DNA from: Hyphomicrobiales bacterium
Lineage (GTDB): Bacteria; Pseudomonadota; Alphaproteobacteria; Rhizobiales; Rhizobiaceae
Length of the DNA stretch: 64,000 nucleotides
Direction: 5' to 3'
Assembly: GCA_900468625.1 (NCBI GenBank)
Contig: UBUL01000009.1
Span: 124,001-188,000 of the forward strand
Part shown: piece by piece, positions 25,328-32,656 of the stretch
How positions within the stretch are numbered: position 1 is the first letter of the stretch
Layout: each line of letters opens with the position of its first letter
Position numbers and translations under genes: made by a program
The notes under the pieces: generated by a model
What the model saw: the letters and a program-made list of their open reading frames with translations, nothing else
Told to the model about the DNA's origin: nothing
Databases searched by the model: none

Positions 25328-26652
25328 TCCGCCCGCTTCTTCAGGCCTATGGCCAGGAAGATGCCGCGAAACAGCAGGAAGGCGTTCATGGCCATCCACA
25401 GGCCATGATTGCCGAGTGTCGGCACGAAAACGGCAAGCGCCATGACGTATCCGCCGAAAGACAGCAGCATCTTGTTGCGCATCTCGCGCGACCAAGTGGC
25501 GCCGATGAAGACCCCGTCCATCAGGAAGGCGAGCGCGCCGGTCAGCCCGGTAATGGCTGCCCATGGCAGATAGGTTCCGGCTGTCACTCGGACCTCTTCC
25601 GACGTGGTCAGCAGGCGGATCAAGGCCGGCCCGGCGGTGAAGAAGAAGATCGCGGCGGCAAGCGCCAGCCCGAAGGACCAGAGCGCAGTCAGCTTCAACC
25701 CGCGCTCGAAGGCTGGCCGGTAATTGGCGCCGATCGAGCGGCCGGTGATCTGTTCGGCCGCGTTTGCCAGACCGTCGAGATAATAGCCGGATAACAAAAA
25801 GAAGTTCATCAGCACGGCATTGGCGGCCAGCATGACGGCGCCGAAGCTGTTGCCGATGCGCGTCATCAGCGTGAAGGCGCCGATGAGCACGAAGGTGCGG
25901 ATGAGGATATCGCGGTTGAGCGCGAAGAGCTGCGTGAGCTTGGTGCGCGAGAACAATTCTGCGCGCGCCGGCCTTTCTTCGCCGGCAAAGCTGCGCAGCA
26001 CGATAGCAAGCCCCAGCAGCATGCCGCTCGCTTCGCCGATCAGCGTGCCCCAGGCGACGCCGGCCACACCCCAGCCGAGCCAGAGACCGAGCAGGATGGC
26101 GAGCACGATATTGACGCCGTTGATGACGGTCTGCAGCAGGAGCCCGATGCGGCCCTGACCGCGGCCGAGCACGAAGCCGAGCAGCGCGTAATTGGCAAGC
26201 GCCGCCGGTCCCGACAGCATGCGGATGGAGAAATAGGTGCGCGTCGCATCGGCAATGCCGCCTTGCGGTCCCATCAGCTCGATGCCAAGCCAGAGCAGAA
26301 GTGGCGACATGAGGACGATCACGATGCCGCAGCCGAGCGCCGAGATCATGGCGCGCCAGAAGACGGCCTGTTGCTCGTGCCTATCGTGGCGGCCATAGGC
26401 CTGGGCGGTCAGTCCCGTCGTCGAAGCGCGCAGGAAGTTGAAGCTCGCAAAGAGAAGGTCGAACAGCACCGCGCCGATTGCAAGCCCCGCCAGCGCATCC
26501 GGCTGGCCGAGATGGCCGACGACTGCGGTATCGACGAGGCCGAGCAGCGGCGTCGTCATGAAGCCGAGCGTCATCGGAAGCGCGATCGACAGCACCAGCC
26601 GATGCGTCACGTCGAAGGGCCGAACCTTTCCGCTCTCCTGCCGGACATCCAT
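25303..26652 (-). CDS. MATE-family efflux transporter
   Basis: This 449-residue inner-membrane multidrug/toxin exporter has about twelve helices in two homologous halves. Family marks are PMTLGFMTTPLLGLVDTAVVGHLG in helix 1-2 and the second-half equivalent GYYLDGLANAAEQITG. It is of the DinF-like subgroup, probably proton or sodium driven. The start ATG (26650-26652) follows AAGG; an upstream in-frame start would overlap the CAP-domain gene. Its 3' end overlaps pyrD tail-to-tail, so readthrough could produce mutual antisense. Confidence 0.9.
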   Translation of the reverse strand: MDVRQESGKVRPFDVTHRLVLSIALPMTLGFMTTPLLGLVDTAVVGHLGQPDALAGLAIGAVLFDLLFASFNFLRASTTGLTAQAYGRHDRHEQQAVFWRAMISALGCGIVIVLMSPLLLWLGIELMGPQGGIADATRTYFSIRMLSGPAALANYALLGFVLGRGQGRIGLLLQTVINGVNIVLAILLGLWLGWGVAGVAWGTLIGEASGMLLGLAIVLRSFAGEERPARAELFSRTKLTQLFALNRDILIRTFVLIGAFTLMTRIGNSFGAVMLAANAVLMNFFLLSGYYLDGLANAAEQITGRSIGANYRPAFERGLKLTALWSFGLALAAAIFFFTAGPALIRLLTTSEEVRVTAGTYLPWAAITGLTGALAFLMDGVFIGATWSREMRNKMLLSFGGYVMALAVFVPTLGNHGLWMAMNAFLLFRGIFLAIGLKKRADQTFRFAQ

Positions 26653-26668
26653 ATTACCTTGCGCCTCC

Positions 26669-27172
26669 TCAATCCGAGGAAAGCACCATGGACCAATAGG
26701 GCCTGCCACCGGAAGAGGGATCATAGGCGAGGGCGACGCCAAGCCCGTCATATTTGCCGAGCATGTTGTGCAAATGCTTCGGCGAATTGATCCAGGCCGT
26801 CACCGCGGCATTCACGTCGCTCTGACCCTCGGCAATGTTCTCGGCGGCCGGCAGCTTGACGCCGCTTGCCTTGACGCGCTTGCCGAAATCGTCGCCGATG
26901 CCGATCAGATGCTCCATCTTGCGGGCATCCGCCATGCGCCGCGCCTGGTAGATGGCGGCGGCACTGGCGGCCCCGTCGATCTTCAAGGGCGGCAGGCCGT
27001 TCCTGGCGCGCAGCGCATTGACGAGCGGCAGGGCGGAGGCGGTCTGATCGCTGGCCGGCGTGTTGGAAACATGGGTCGGCGGTGTGGCGCAGCTTGCGAC
27101 GGATGCCGTGAGCGCAAGAGCGGCGAGGCGCAGCGTATCGCGGCGCGTCAAGGTCAGTGTCTGGGAGGTCAT
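26669..27172 (-). CDS. CAP/SCP-domain lipoprotein, probable Tat export
   Basis: This 167-residue protein has a twin-arginine signal (TRRDTLRLAALALTASVASC) whose end matches a lipobox, so it is likely an exported lipoprotein. The mature part is a CAP (cysteine-rich secretory/PR-1-like) domain: LVNALRARNGLPPLKID, AENIAEGQ, TAWINSPKHLHNML and YWSMVL. The role in bacteria is unknown. It starts 1 base after the DUF6460 gene and ends 16 bases before the MATE start, so the three genes form an operon. Confidence 0.82.
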   Translation of the reverse strand: MTSQTLTLTRRDTLRLAALALTASVASCATPPTHVSNTPASDQTASALPLVNALRARNGLPPLKIDGAASAAAIYQARRMADARKMEHLIGIGDDFGKRVKASGVKLPAAENIAEGQSDVNAAVTAWINSPKHLHNMLGKYDGLGVALAYDPSSGGRPYWSMVLSSD

Positions 27173-27173
27173 G

Positions 27174-27440
27174 TCAGCTGCGGTAGTTGAACAAACGAAG
27201 TATGATGAAGATCGGAATGACGATGGAGGCGCCGAGCAGCACGTAGTCGCCGAACTCGCCGAGAGCTGCGAAGCCGGTGTGCCAGAGATCGAGCAGGAAG
27301 CGGCGGACGCCATTGAGGAAATCGAGCGGCCGCCAGCCGAAGAACTTCATCACGAAGCCGACGACGAGCGACACGATGACGAGCTTCACCAGCGTTCGGC
27401 CCGGCGAGTCGCCGAGGAATCTGTTCACCTGATCGGACAT
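27174..27440 (-). CDS. Small integral membrane protein (DUF6460-like)
   Basis: This 88-residue protein has two hydrophobic segments (LVKLVIVSLVVGFVMKFFGW and YVLLGASIVIPIFIILRLF) with a conserved GWRPLDFLNGVRR loop between them. It fits a small family of unknown function in rhizobia that I believe is DUF6460. The start ATG (27438-27440) follows a weak purine stretch. It is the first gene of the run with the CAP lipoprotein and the MATE exporter. Confidence 0.78.
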   Translation of the reverse strand: MSDQVNRFLGDSPGRTLVKLVIVSLVVGFVMKFFGWRPLDFLNGVRRFLLDLWHTGFAALGEFGDYVLLGASIVIPIFIILRLFNYRS

Positions 27441-27606
27441 GCTGACGTCTCCATGATGGCAGTCGGTCGGTGTTGAGATAGGGCCGGCACCTGCGACTCG
27501 CAAGCACTTTTGGCCGGCACGCATCTCAAACTAGCGTCTGCCTGAAATAGGACTTGAGTTTTTTTATGGCCGCGTTCAAAGGCGAGCGTCAAACAGGAAA
27601 AAACCC

Positions 27607-28551
27607 ATGCTGCCAAGCCAGCTTTCCTCCGGCGATGTCATCGCCGACCGCCGTGCCGATTATGCGAAGATGCTTGCCGAAAGCGGAGAGCCTGCGAGCG
27701 CCGCCGAGCTGATGAAGCAGGCGCTGGAGCTGGCGCCGCGCTGGGCGGCAGGCTGGTTCACGCTCGCGACCTATCGCGAAAAGGCCGGCGATCAGCCGGG
27801 CGCGATCGCCGCGCTGAACGAGGTGCTGGCGCTTGACGAGGGCGATGTCTTCGGCGCCCGCCTGAAGCTTGCGGTGCTCGGCGGTGCCGACGTGCCGGAC
27901 CGGCCGCCCAGCCTCTATGTTGAGCGATTGTTCGACGATTATGCCGATCGCTTCGAAACCTCGCTTCTCGAAAAGCTCGGCTATATTGTGCCCGGCAAGC
28001 TTGCGGCGCTGATTGCAAAAACGGCCGATATCCCGAAACATTTCCGTATCGCCATCGATCTCGGCTGCGGCACGGGCCTGCTCGGGCCTGAAATCCGCGC
28101 AAGGGTCGACAGGCTGGAGGGCTACGACCTGTCGAAGGGCATGCTTGCCAAGGCGGCCGAGAAGCATGTCTACGATCATCTTGGCCAGGCCGATCTGTCG
28201 CTGGAGCCGGATCTATCGGGCGTGTTTGAGGCGGGGCTTGCCGCCGGCCGGGCGGATCTGGTCACAGCTGCCGACGTGCTGATGTATCTCGGTAACCTGC
28301 AGGGCGTCATGGCAATCGCGGCGAAGCTCGCGGCGGATAGCGGCATCTTTGCTTTTTCGGTCGAGGATGCGCAGCAGGCAGATGGTTATGTGCTGCGCGA
28401 TTCACTGCGCTTTGCCCATTCGGAAGCTTATGTCAGGGAAGCTTTGGCCGATCACGGCTTCATCGTGCTGGATCTCGCGCGCAGCGTCATTCGCATGGAT
28501 GGCGGAAAACCGGTCCACGGCATTCTGTTCATTACGCGGAAATCGGCCTGA
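27607..28551 (+). CDS. TPR-containing class I methyltransferase
   Basis: This 314-residue protein has an N-terminal TPR region (about residues 15-95, with ASAAELMKQALELAPRWAAGWF and PGAIAALNEVLALDEGD). The C-terminal domain is an S-adenosylmethionine-dependent methyltransferase with motif I IDLGCGTGLLG (near residue 150), a GYDLS acidic motif II, and LVTAADVLMYLG. The substrate is unknown; the TPR part probably binds a protein partner. It is monocistronic and divergent from the DUF6460 gene. Confidence 0.87.
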   Translation: MLPSQLSSGDVIADRRADYAKMLAESGEPASAAELMKQALELAPRWAAGWFTLATYREKAGDQPGAIAALNEVLALDEGDVFGARLKLAVLGGADVPDRPPSLYVERLFDDYADRFETSLLEKLGYIVPGKLAALIAKTADIPKHFRIAIDLGCGTGLLGPEIRARVDRLEGYDLSKGMLAKAAEKHVYDHLGQADLSLEPDLSGVFEAGLAAGRADLVTAADVLMYLGNLQGVMAIAAKLAADSGIFAFSVEDAQQADGYVLRDSLRFAHSEAYVREALADHGFIVLDLARSVIRMDGGKPVHGILFITRKSA

Positions 28552-28658
28552 CGATTTCGAATCTTGCGAATTTCAAATAGGTCAGCATTGCTTACGTATT
28601 TTCGCTTGATTGTTGTCGGAGCTTTCAGCAAAAAGCCTTGAAACACAGGGGAAAGCAC

Positions 28659-29294
28659 ATGGCGAACGCCAAGAGCGCATTTGGCGTCTGGAATACATCC
28701 GCGACCCGGCATTCGTGGGTCGAGGACGTTCAAGGCATCCTGACCGGGAGCCTGATTTCGTCGCTCGGGCTGTTCTGTCTTTCAAGCGCCGGTCTTCTGA
28801 CGGGCAGCACCGCCGGCATCGCCTTTCTCTTGCATTACGCGATCGGTGTGAACTTCGGCCTGGCTTTCTTCGTAGTCAATCTGCCGTTCTTCTATCTGTC
28901 GCTGAAGCAGCTCGGCCCGGTCTTCACCGTCAAGACCTTCATTGCTATCACGCTGACCTCGCTGCTCACCAACCTGCAGCCGCTGCTCTTCGATGTCGCG
29001 CATATCAATGCGCTATGGTCGGCGGTCCTCGGCGGCATTCTTCTCGGCTTCGGGCTGCTTGCGCTCTATCGCCATCGCGCCAGTCTCGGCGGCGTCGGTA
29101 TTCTGGGGATCTATCTGCAGGAGCGTTTTGGCATCAGGGCAGGGCTGGTGCAGCTGGCAATCGACCTATGCGTGCTCGCAGTCGCTTTTGCGGTGACCAC
29201 GCCTACGGTGGTCATCTGCTCGGTGATCGGCGCGATCGCGCTCAATCTCTTCGTGGCGATCAATCATCGCTCGGATCGCTATATAGCGCTGTGA
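28659..29294 (+). CDS. YitT family membrane protein
   Basis: This 211-residue integral membrane protein has about five or six hydrophobic segments. Family features are LLTGSTAGIAFLLHYA and LYRHRASLGGVGILGIYLQ. Function is unknown; members are often annotated as possible transporters. ATG 28659 was preferred over TTG 28638 because it starts the conserved-length N-terminus after a GGGGAAAG stretch. It converges on the gstI gene with 9 bases between stops. Confidence 0.8.
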   Translation: MANAKSAFGVWNTSATRHSWVEDVQGILTGSLISSLGLFCLSSAGLLTGSTAGIAFLLHYAIGVNFGLAFFVVNLPFFYLSLKQLGPVFTVKTFIAITLTSLLTNLQPLLFDVAHINALWSAVLGGILLGFGLLALYRHRASLGGVGILGIYLQERFGIRAGLVQLAIDLCVLAVAFAVTTPTVVICSVIGAIALNLFVAINHRSDRYIAL

Positions 29295-29303
29295 GGCTGA
29301 AGC

Positions 29304-29495
29304 CTATTGTTTGCGCGTCTCGTCGGATTCGACGATCGCGGCTTCGTGATACCAGCTGTCGAAGGCGGCCGCCGCGATAGTCGGGCCGATATCTGGCGTA
29401 AGGTTCACCTTCGGGCGTTGGCTCACCGCCGTGGAGCGGGCCGTGACGGGAAACTGATAGATCTTTGCGGTTTCGTGCCGAGTACCAATTGCCAT
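29304..29495 (-). CDS. gstI: GstI-like glutamine synthetase translational inhibitor (DUF2735)
   Basis: This 63-residue protein is encoded upstream of and divergent from glnII. Size, position and the N-terminus GTRHETAKIYQFPV match the rhizobial DUF2735 family. In Rhizobium leguminosarum the gene in this place, gstI, encodes an inhibitor of glnII translation. GGGAGAG lies 7 bases before ATG (29493-29495). A -10-like TATATA at 29558-29553 may belong to its promoter. The identity rests on synteny and sequence memory; inhibition here is inferred. Confidence 0.82.
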   Translation of the reverse strand: MAIGTRHETAKIYQFPVTARSTAVSQRPKVNLTPDIGPTIAAAAFDSWYHEAAIVESDETRKQ

Positions 29496-29827
29496 TCGTG
29501 TCTCTCCCTTTTTGGTGTTCAAGCGGGTGCGCTTCAAGAGACAACTCATATATAGCAGGGCCGAAGGCGAATATCACCATTTCGCTTAAAAAAAATGCTA
29601 AATGATGAAATTATAGGCAATTAGAAGATGGCGCGGCTAATGCTGTTTCTTTGATCTGCCGATTTTCCGACCCATTTTTAGGCCGGCGCGCCTGCGACAT
29701 CTTGGCAATTCGATTGGAGCCGTGGGCCGCGATTTGAAAAAGAATCCGATAGTTGACGCCCGAATTCTCGTCCAAATATGCCTGAATCGTAAAAATCTCG
29801 TTCGGTGGACGCGATATCGATGCGATC

Positions 29828-29843
29828 TGGCACGGCACATGCA
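29828..29843 (+). promoter_or_regulatory. Sigma-54 promoter of glnII
   Basis: TGGCACGGCACATGCA matches the -24/-12 consensus TGGCACG-N4-TTGCW at all but one position, with invariant GG and GC at correct spacing. Transcription would start near 29854, giving an 85-base leader. glnII is known to be NtrC/sigma-54 controlled in rhizobia. Confidence 0.85.
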
Positions 29844-29877
29844 TCTCTTTTGGCAGCCGTTCGTAGTGAGGGATTTT

Positions 29878-29893
29878 CCGGCGGGCGCGCCGG
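29878..29893 (+). promoter_or_regulatory. Stem-loop in the glnII 5' leader
   Basis: CCGGCG (29878-29883), GGCG, CGCCGG (29888-29893) form a perfect 6-bp GC stem with a 4-base loop. CCAAGTTTTTCC follows. It lies 46 bases ahead of the glnII start, inside the predicted mRNA leader. Confidence 0.6.
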
Positions 29894-29938
29894 CCAAGTT
29901 TTTCCTACTTCGCCTGATTAACTGTTATGAGGTGCGTA

Positions 29939-30979
29939 ATGACGAAATATAAGCTCGAGTACATCTGGCTCGACGGGTACACCCCGGTACCGAACCTGCG
30001 CGGTAAAACGCAGATCAAGGAATTCGACGCATTTCCGACGCTCGAGCAGCTTCCGCTTTGGGGCTTCGACGGTTCGTCGACGATGCAGGCCGAAGGCCGC
30101 AGCTCCGATTGCGTGCTGAAGCCGGTCGCGATCTATCCGGACCCGGCCCGTACCAACGGCGCTCTCGTCATGTGCGAAGTCATGATGCCGGATGGTGTCA
30201 CCCCGCACGAATCCAACAGCCGCGCGACCATCCTCGACGATGAAGACGCATGGTTCGGCTTCGAGCAGGAATACTTCTTCTACAAGGACGGCCGTCCGCT
30301 CGGCTTCCCGGAATCCGGCTATCCGGCTCCGCAAGGCCCGTATTACACCGGCGTCGGCTACAAGAACGTCGGCGACGTCGCCCGCGAGATCGTTGAAGAG
30401 CACCTCGACCTTTGCCTCGAAGCAGGCATCAACCACGAAGGCATCAACGCCGAAGTGGCCAAGGGTCAGTGGGAATTCCAGATTTTCGGCAAGGGCTCCA
30501 AGAAGGCTGCCGACCAGATCTGGATGGCACGCTACCTGCTGCTGCGCCTTTGCGAAAAGTACGGCATCGACATCGAGTTCCATTGCAAGCCGCTCGGCGA
30601 TACCGACTGGAACGGCTCGGGCATGCACTGCAACTTCTCGACAAAGTTCATGCGCGAAGTCGGCGGCAAGGCCTATTTCGAAGCGCTGATGGCTCAGTTC
30701 GACAAGAACCTCGAAGCCCACATCGCCGTCTACGGCCCGGACAACCACATGCGCCTGACCGGCAAGCATGAAACGGCCCCGTGGAACAAGTTCAGCTACG
30801 GCGTTGCCGACCGCGGCGCTTCGATCCGCGTTCCGCACTCGTTCATCAAGAACGACTATAAGGGCTACCTCGAAGATCGTCGCCCGAACTCGCAAGGCGA
30901 CCCCTACCAGATCGCTTCCCAGGTACTGAAGACCATCTCAGAAGTTCCGACGGCTGATTTCGGCTCGGTTGCTGCCTAA
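29939..30979 (+). CDS. glnII: Glutamine synthetase II (eukaryotic type)
   Basis: GSII condenses glutamate and ammonia to glutamine. The short, eukaryote-like form (346 residues) accompanies GSI in rhizobia and is not adenylylated. Landmarks are LEYIWLDGYTPVPNLRGKT, LPLWGFDGSS, WFGFEQEYFF, GINAEVAKGQWEFQI and NRG-type VADRGASIRVP. ATG 29939 follows GAGG at 29929-29932. It is transcribed from a sigma-54 promoter and is probably controlled after transcription by the divergent gstI product. Confidence 0.97.
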   Translation: MTKYKLEYIWLDGYTPVPNLRGKTQIKEFDAFPTLEQLPLWGFDGSSTMQAEGRSSDCVLKPVAIYPDPARTNGALVMCEVMMPDGVTPHESNSRATILDDEDAWFGFEQEYFFYKDGRPLGFPESGYPAPQGPYYTGVGYKNVGDVAREIVEEHLDLCLEAGINHEGINAEVAKGQWEFQIFGKGSKKAADQIWMARYLLLRLCEKYGIDIEFHCKPLGDTDWNGSGMHCNFSTKFMREVGGKAYFEALMAQFDKNLEAHIAVYGPDNHMRLTGKHETAPWNKFSYGVADRGASIRVPHSFIKNDYKGYLEDRRPNSQGDPYQIASQVLKTISEVPTADFGSVAA

Positions 30980-30987
30980 GTATTGAG

Positions 30988-31018
30988 TATGGCGTCGGTC
31001 TTCTGGATCGACGCCATA
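30988..31018 (+). terminator. Hairpin after glnII
   Basis: TATGGCGTCG (30988-30997) pairs perfectly with CGACGCCATA (31009-31018) across an 11-base loop, nine bases after the glnII stop. Only ATTGTAT follows, so the U-tract is weak. Confidence 0.6.
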
Positions 31019-31081
31019 ATTGTATCTGGGGATATGATTTGAGGATTGACCGCAGCTTTTGATCTCGTTGCCTGTGCGGCA

Positions 31082-31266
31082 CCCCCCTCTGTCACTGTCG
31101 TGACATCTCCCCCACAAGGGGGGAGATTGGTCACCCGCAGTATTGTCATCGTAAAATAACAGGCATCGTATCTCTTGAACGATCGTGCCTTACTTTGCGG
31201 AACCAACGATGCGCCCCAACGATCTCCCCCCTTGTGGGGGAGATGTCACGAAGTGACAGAGGGGGG
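31082..31266. repeat. MITE-like element, copy A (family 2)
   Basis: This 185-base element has inverted arms 31082-31127 and 31222-31266 that match over about 45 bases with one small difference. Each arm folds into two nested hairpins (GTCAC/GTGAC and CTCCCCC-ACAA-GGGGGGAG). About 94 bases lie inside. Related copies lie at 32402-32580 and 53122-53306; this copy is inverted relative to them. It fills the gap between the 3' ends of glnII and the AhpD-like gene. Confidence 0.88.
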
Positions 31267-31292
31267 ACTCTCCGGCAATCGCATCTATCTCG

Positions 31293-31754
31293 TCAAGCAG
31301 CCTTGCTTGCCGCATCCACCGGGTGCTGCGAACGGAAGCCGACGGCGAGGCGGTTCCAAATGTTGATCGTGCCGATCGCGACGGTGATCTTGACGATCTC
31401 TTCTTCGCTGAAATGCTGCTTCAGCGGCTCGAAATCGGCATCCGGAATGCCGGTCTGGGCAATCTTGGTCACCGAGTCGACCCAGCGGAGCAGGGCGCGT
31501 TCGCGGTCGTCGTAGACAGGCGATTCCCACCAGACGCACATCAGGTTGATCCACTGTTCACTGAGCCCATCGTGGCGGGCTTCCTTTGAATGCATGTCGA
31601 CGCAGTAGGCGCAGCCATTGATCTGCGAGGCGCGAAGCTTGATCAGGTGAATGAAACGGCGTTCGAGGCCGCTGCTCTGAACGAAGTTCTCCAGCGCGGA
31701 TACGGCCTTGTAGGAGTCGGGGGAGGCTTTGGCGAAGTTGAAACGCGGATGCAT
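31293..31754 (-). CDS. AhpD-like carboxymuconolactone decarboxylase family protein
   Basis: This 153-residue protein has the AhpD-type fold. The active motif reads INGCAYCVDMHSKEARHDG, with the CxxC and downstream histidine used for peroxide-linked thiol chemistry in AhpD. It probably acts in oxidative stress defence rather than aromatic degradation. ATG (31752-31754) begins the conserved region MHPRFNFAKASPD. It lies 31 bases after the Rrf2 gene in the same direction, so the two are co-transcribed and likely share one redox signal. Confidence 0.87.
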   Translation of the reverse strand: MHPRFNFAKASPDSYKAVSALENFVQSSGLERRFIHLIKLRASQINGCAYCVDMHSKEARHDGLSEQWINLMCVWWESPVYDDRERALLRWVDSVTKIAQTGIPDADFEPLKQHFSEEEIVKITVAIGTINIWNRLAVGFRSQHPVDAASKAA

Positions 31755-31785
31755 GGGTCTTCTCCTTGGGTTTAAAGCTTGAGGT

Positions 31786-32289
31786 TCAGTTTCTAGTCTT
31801 GCGTTCATGAAGTGCCAGAAAGGCGCAGCCTCTCGCGGCTATGCCACCGTCCGTGTCCGTCTGCTGAAGATCTGTCAGCACGTCGGCGATAGTTGTCTTT
31901 GCCAATTCGGCCCGATAGACGCGCTCTGCGGCCAGCATGGCGGCATTGATGCCGCAGGGCTTGGCGAAGTAGCGCCCCTCGAGCGGGTTCGGACCGCGCT
32001 GGCGGATTTCCGCGCAGCGGAAAGCGGGCGCGGGGCCTTCAGCCGCCAGCACGATATGGAGAAGGGTGATCTCCTCCGGTTTGCGCGCCAGCCGATAGCC
32101 GCCCTTCGGCCCCGGCACGGTATCGAGAATGCCGGCGCCCGAAAGCGCCTGCAGATGCTTCAGAAGATAGCTGACAGAGACACCGTGAAACTCGGCGAGC
32201 GCCGCCGCCGAAAGCACGCCGCCATCCGAAAGGCCAGCCAGCATGGCAACGCAATGGATGGATTGTTCGACGCCGTCTCCGAGCTTCAT
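31786..32289 (-). CDS. Rrf2-family transcriptional regulator
   Basis: This 167-residue Rrf2 regulator has an N-terminal winged helix (SAAALAEFHGVSVSYLLKHLQALSGAGILDTVPGPKGGYRLAR). Three cysteines (FRCAEI, KPCGI, ARGCAF) lie in the C-terminal half and might bind a cluster or sense thiol oxidation. It heads an operon with the AhpD-like gene. A clear inverted repeat in its promoter (32303-32331) suggests autoregulation. Confidence 0.9.
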   Translation of the reverse strand: MKLGDGVEQSIHCVAMLAGLSDGGVLSAAALAEFHGVSVSYLLKHLQALSGAGILDTVPGPKGGYRLARKPEEITLLHIVLAAEGPAPAFRCAEIRQRGPNPLEGRYFAKPCGINAAMLAAERVYRAELAKTTIADVLTDLQQTDTDGGIAARGCAFLALHERKTRN

Positions 32290-32302
32290 CTTCGTGCCTT
32301 CC

Positions 32303-32331
32303 TAATCATGGATATTTTTTATCCGCGATTA
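32303..32331 (-). promoter_or_regulatory. Probable Rrf2 operator
   Basis: TAATC-at-GGATA (32303-32314), TTTTT, TATCC-gc-GATTA (32320-32331) is a 29-base inverted repeat broken only by the two inner dinucleotides. It lies 14 bases upstream of the Rrf2 start codon. Confidence 0.65.
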
Positions 32332-32401
32332 TGATGAGAGTCAAGACCCTTTAAGTTGGGCTGTGCGTAAGGTGAGGACGGGTTATGCCGTGCGTTCGAT
32401 A

Positions 32402-32580
32402 CCCCCCTCTGTCACTGTTGTGACATCTCCCCCACAAGAGGGGAGATCGTTTGGAGTATGCCGCTGCACCTCGGCCAGCATCGCGCTTCTGTTTCCGCAG
32501 ACGCAAAGATTATTTAAGGCAGGCAGGCGCCACAAATTACCGATCTCCCCTCTTGTGGGGGAGATGTCCCGAAGGGAGTG
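32402..32580. repeat. MITE-like element, copy B (family 2)
   Basis: The left arm 32402-32447 is nearly identical to copy A. The right arm starts at 32543 and keeps the inner hairpin, but its outer part is altered (GTCCCGAAGGGAGTG). The interior is about 95 bases. It lies between the divergent Rrf2 and helicase genes. Confidence 0.85.
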
Positions 32581-32656
32581 CACACTCTCGAAGAACACCA
32601 AAGTCAACGATACGCCCCCGCTTCTCATCCGCCGCATATCCATTACATTGAACCCC

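Larger units (their letters stand above)
29496..29938. promoter_or_regulatory. gstI-glnII divergent regulatory region
   Basis: These 443 bases hold no other gene. They contain a sigma-54 promoter for glnII (29828-29843), a GC-rich leader hairpin, and a perfect 12-bp inverted repeat with arms at 29681-29692 and 29884-29895 that brackets the promoter. I could not find a convincing NtrC pair of half-sites by eye. Confidence 0.6.

Noticed and set aside
31082..31266. CRISPR-like look of the repeated GGGGGAGAT blocks
   Set aside because: Only two inverted arms per locus and no regularly spaced direct repeats or cas genes; these are MITE-like palindromes.
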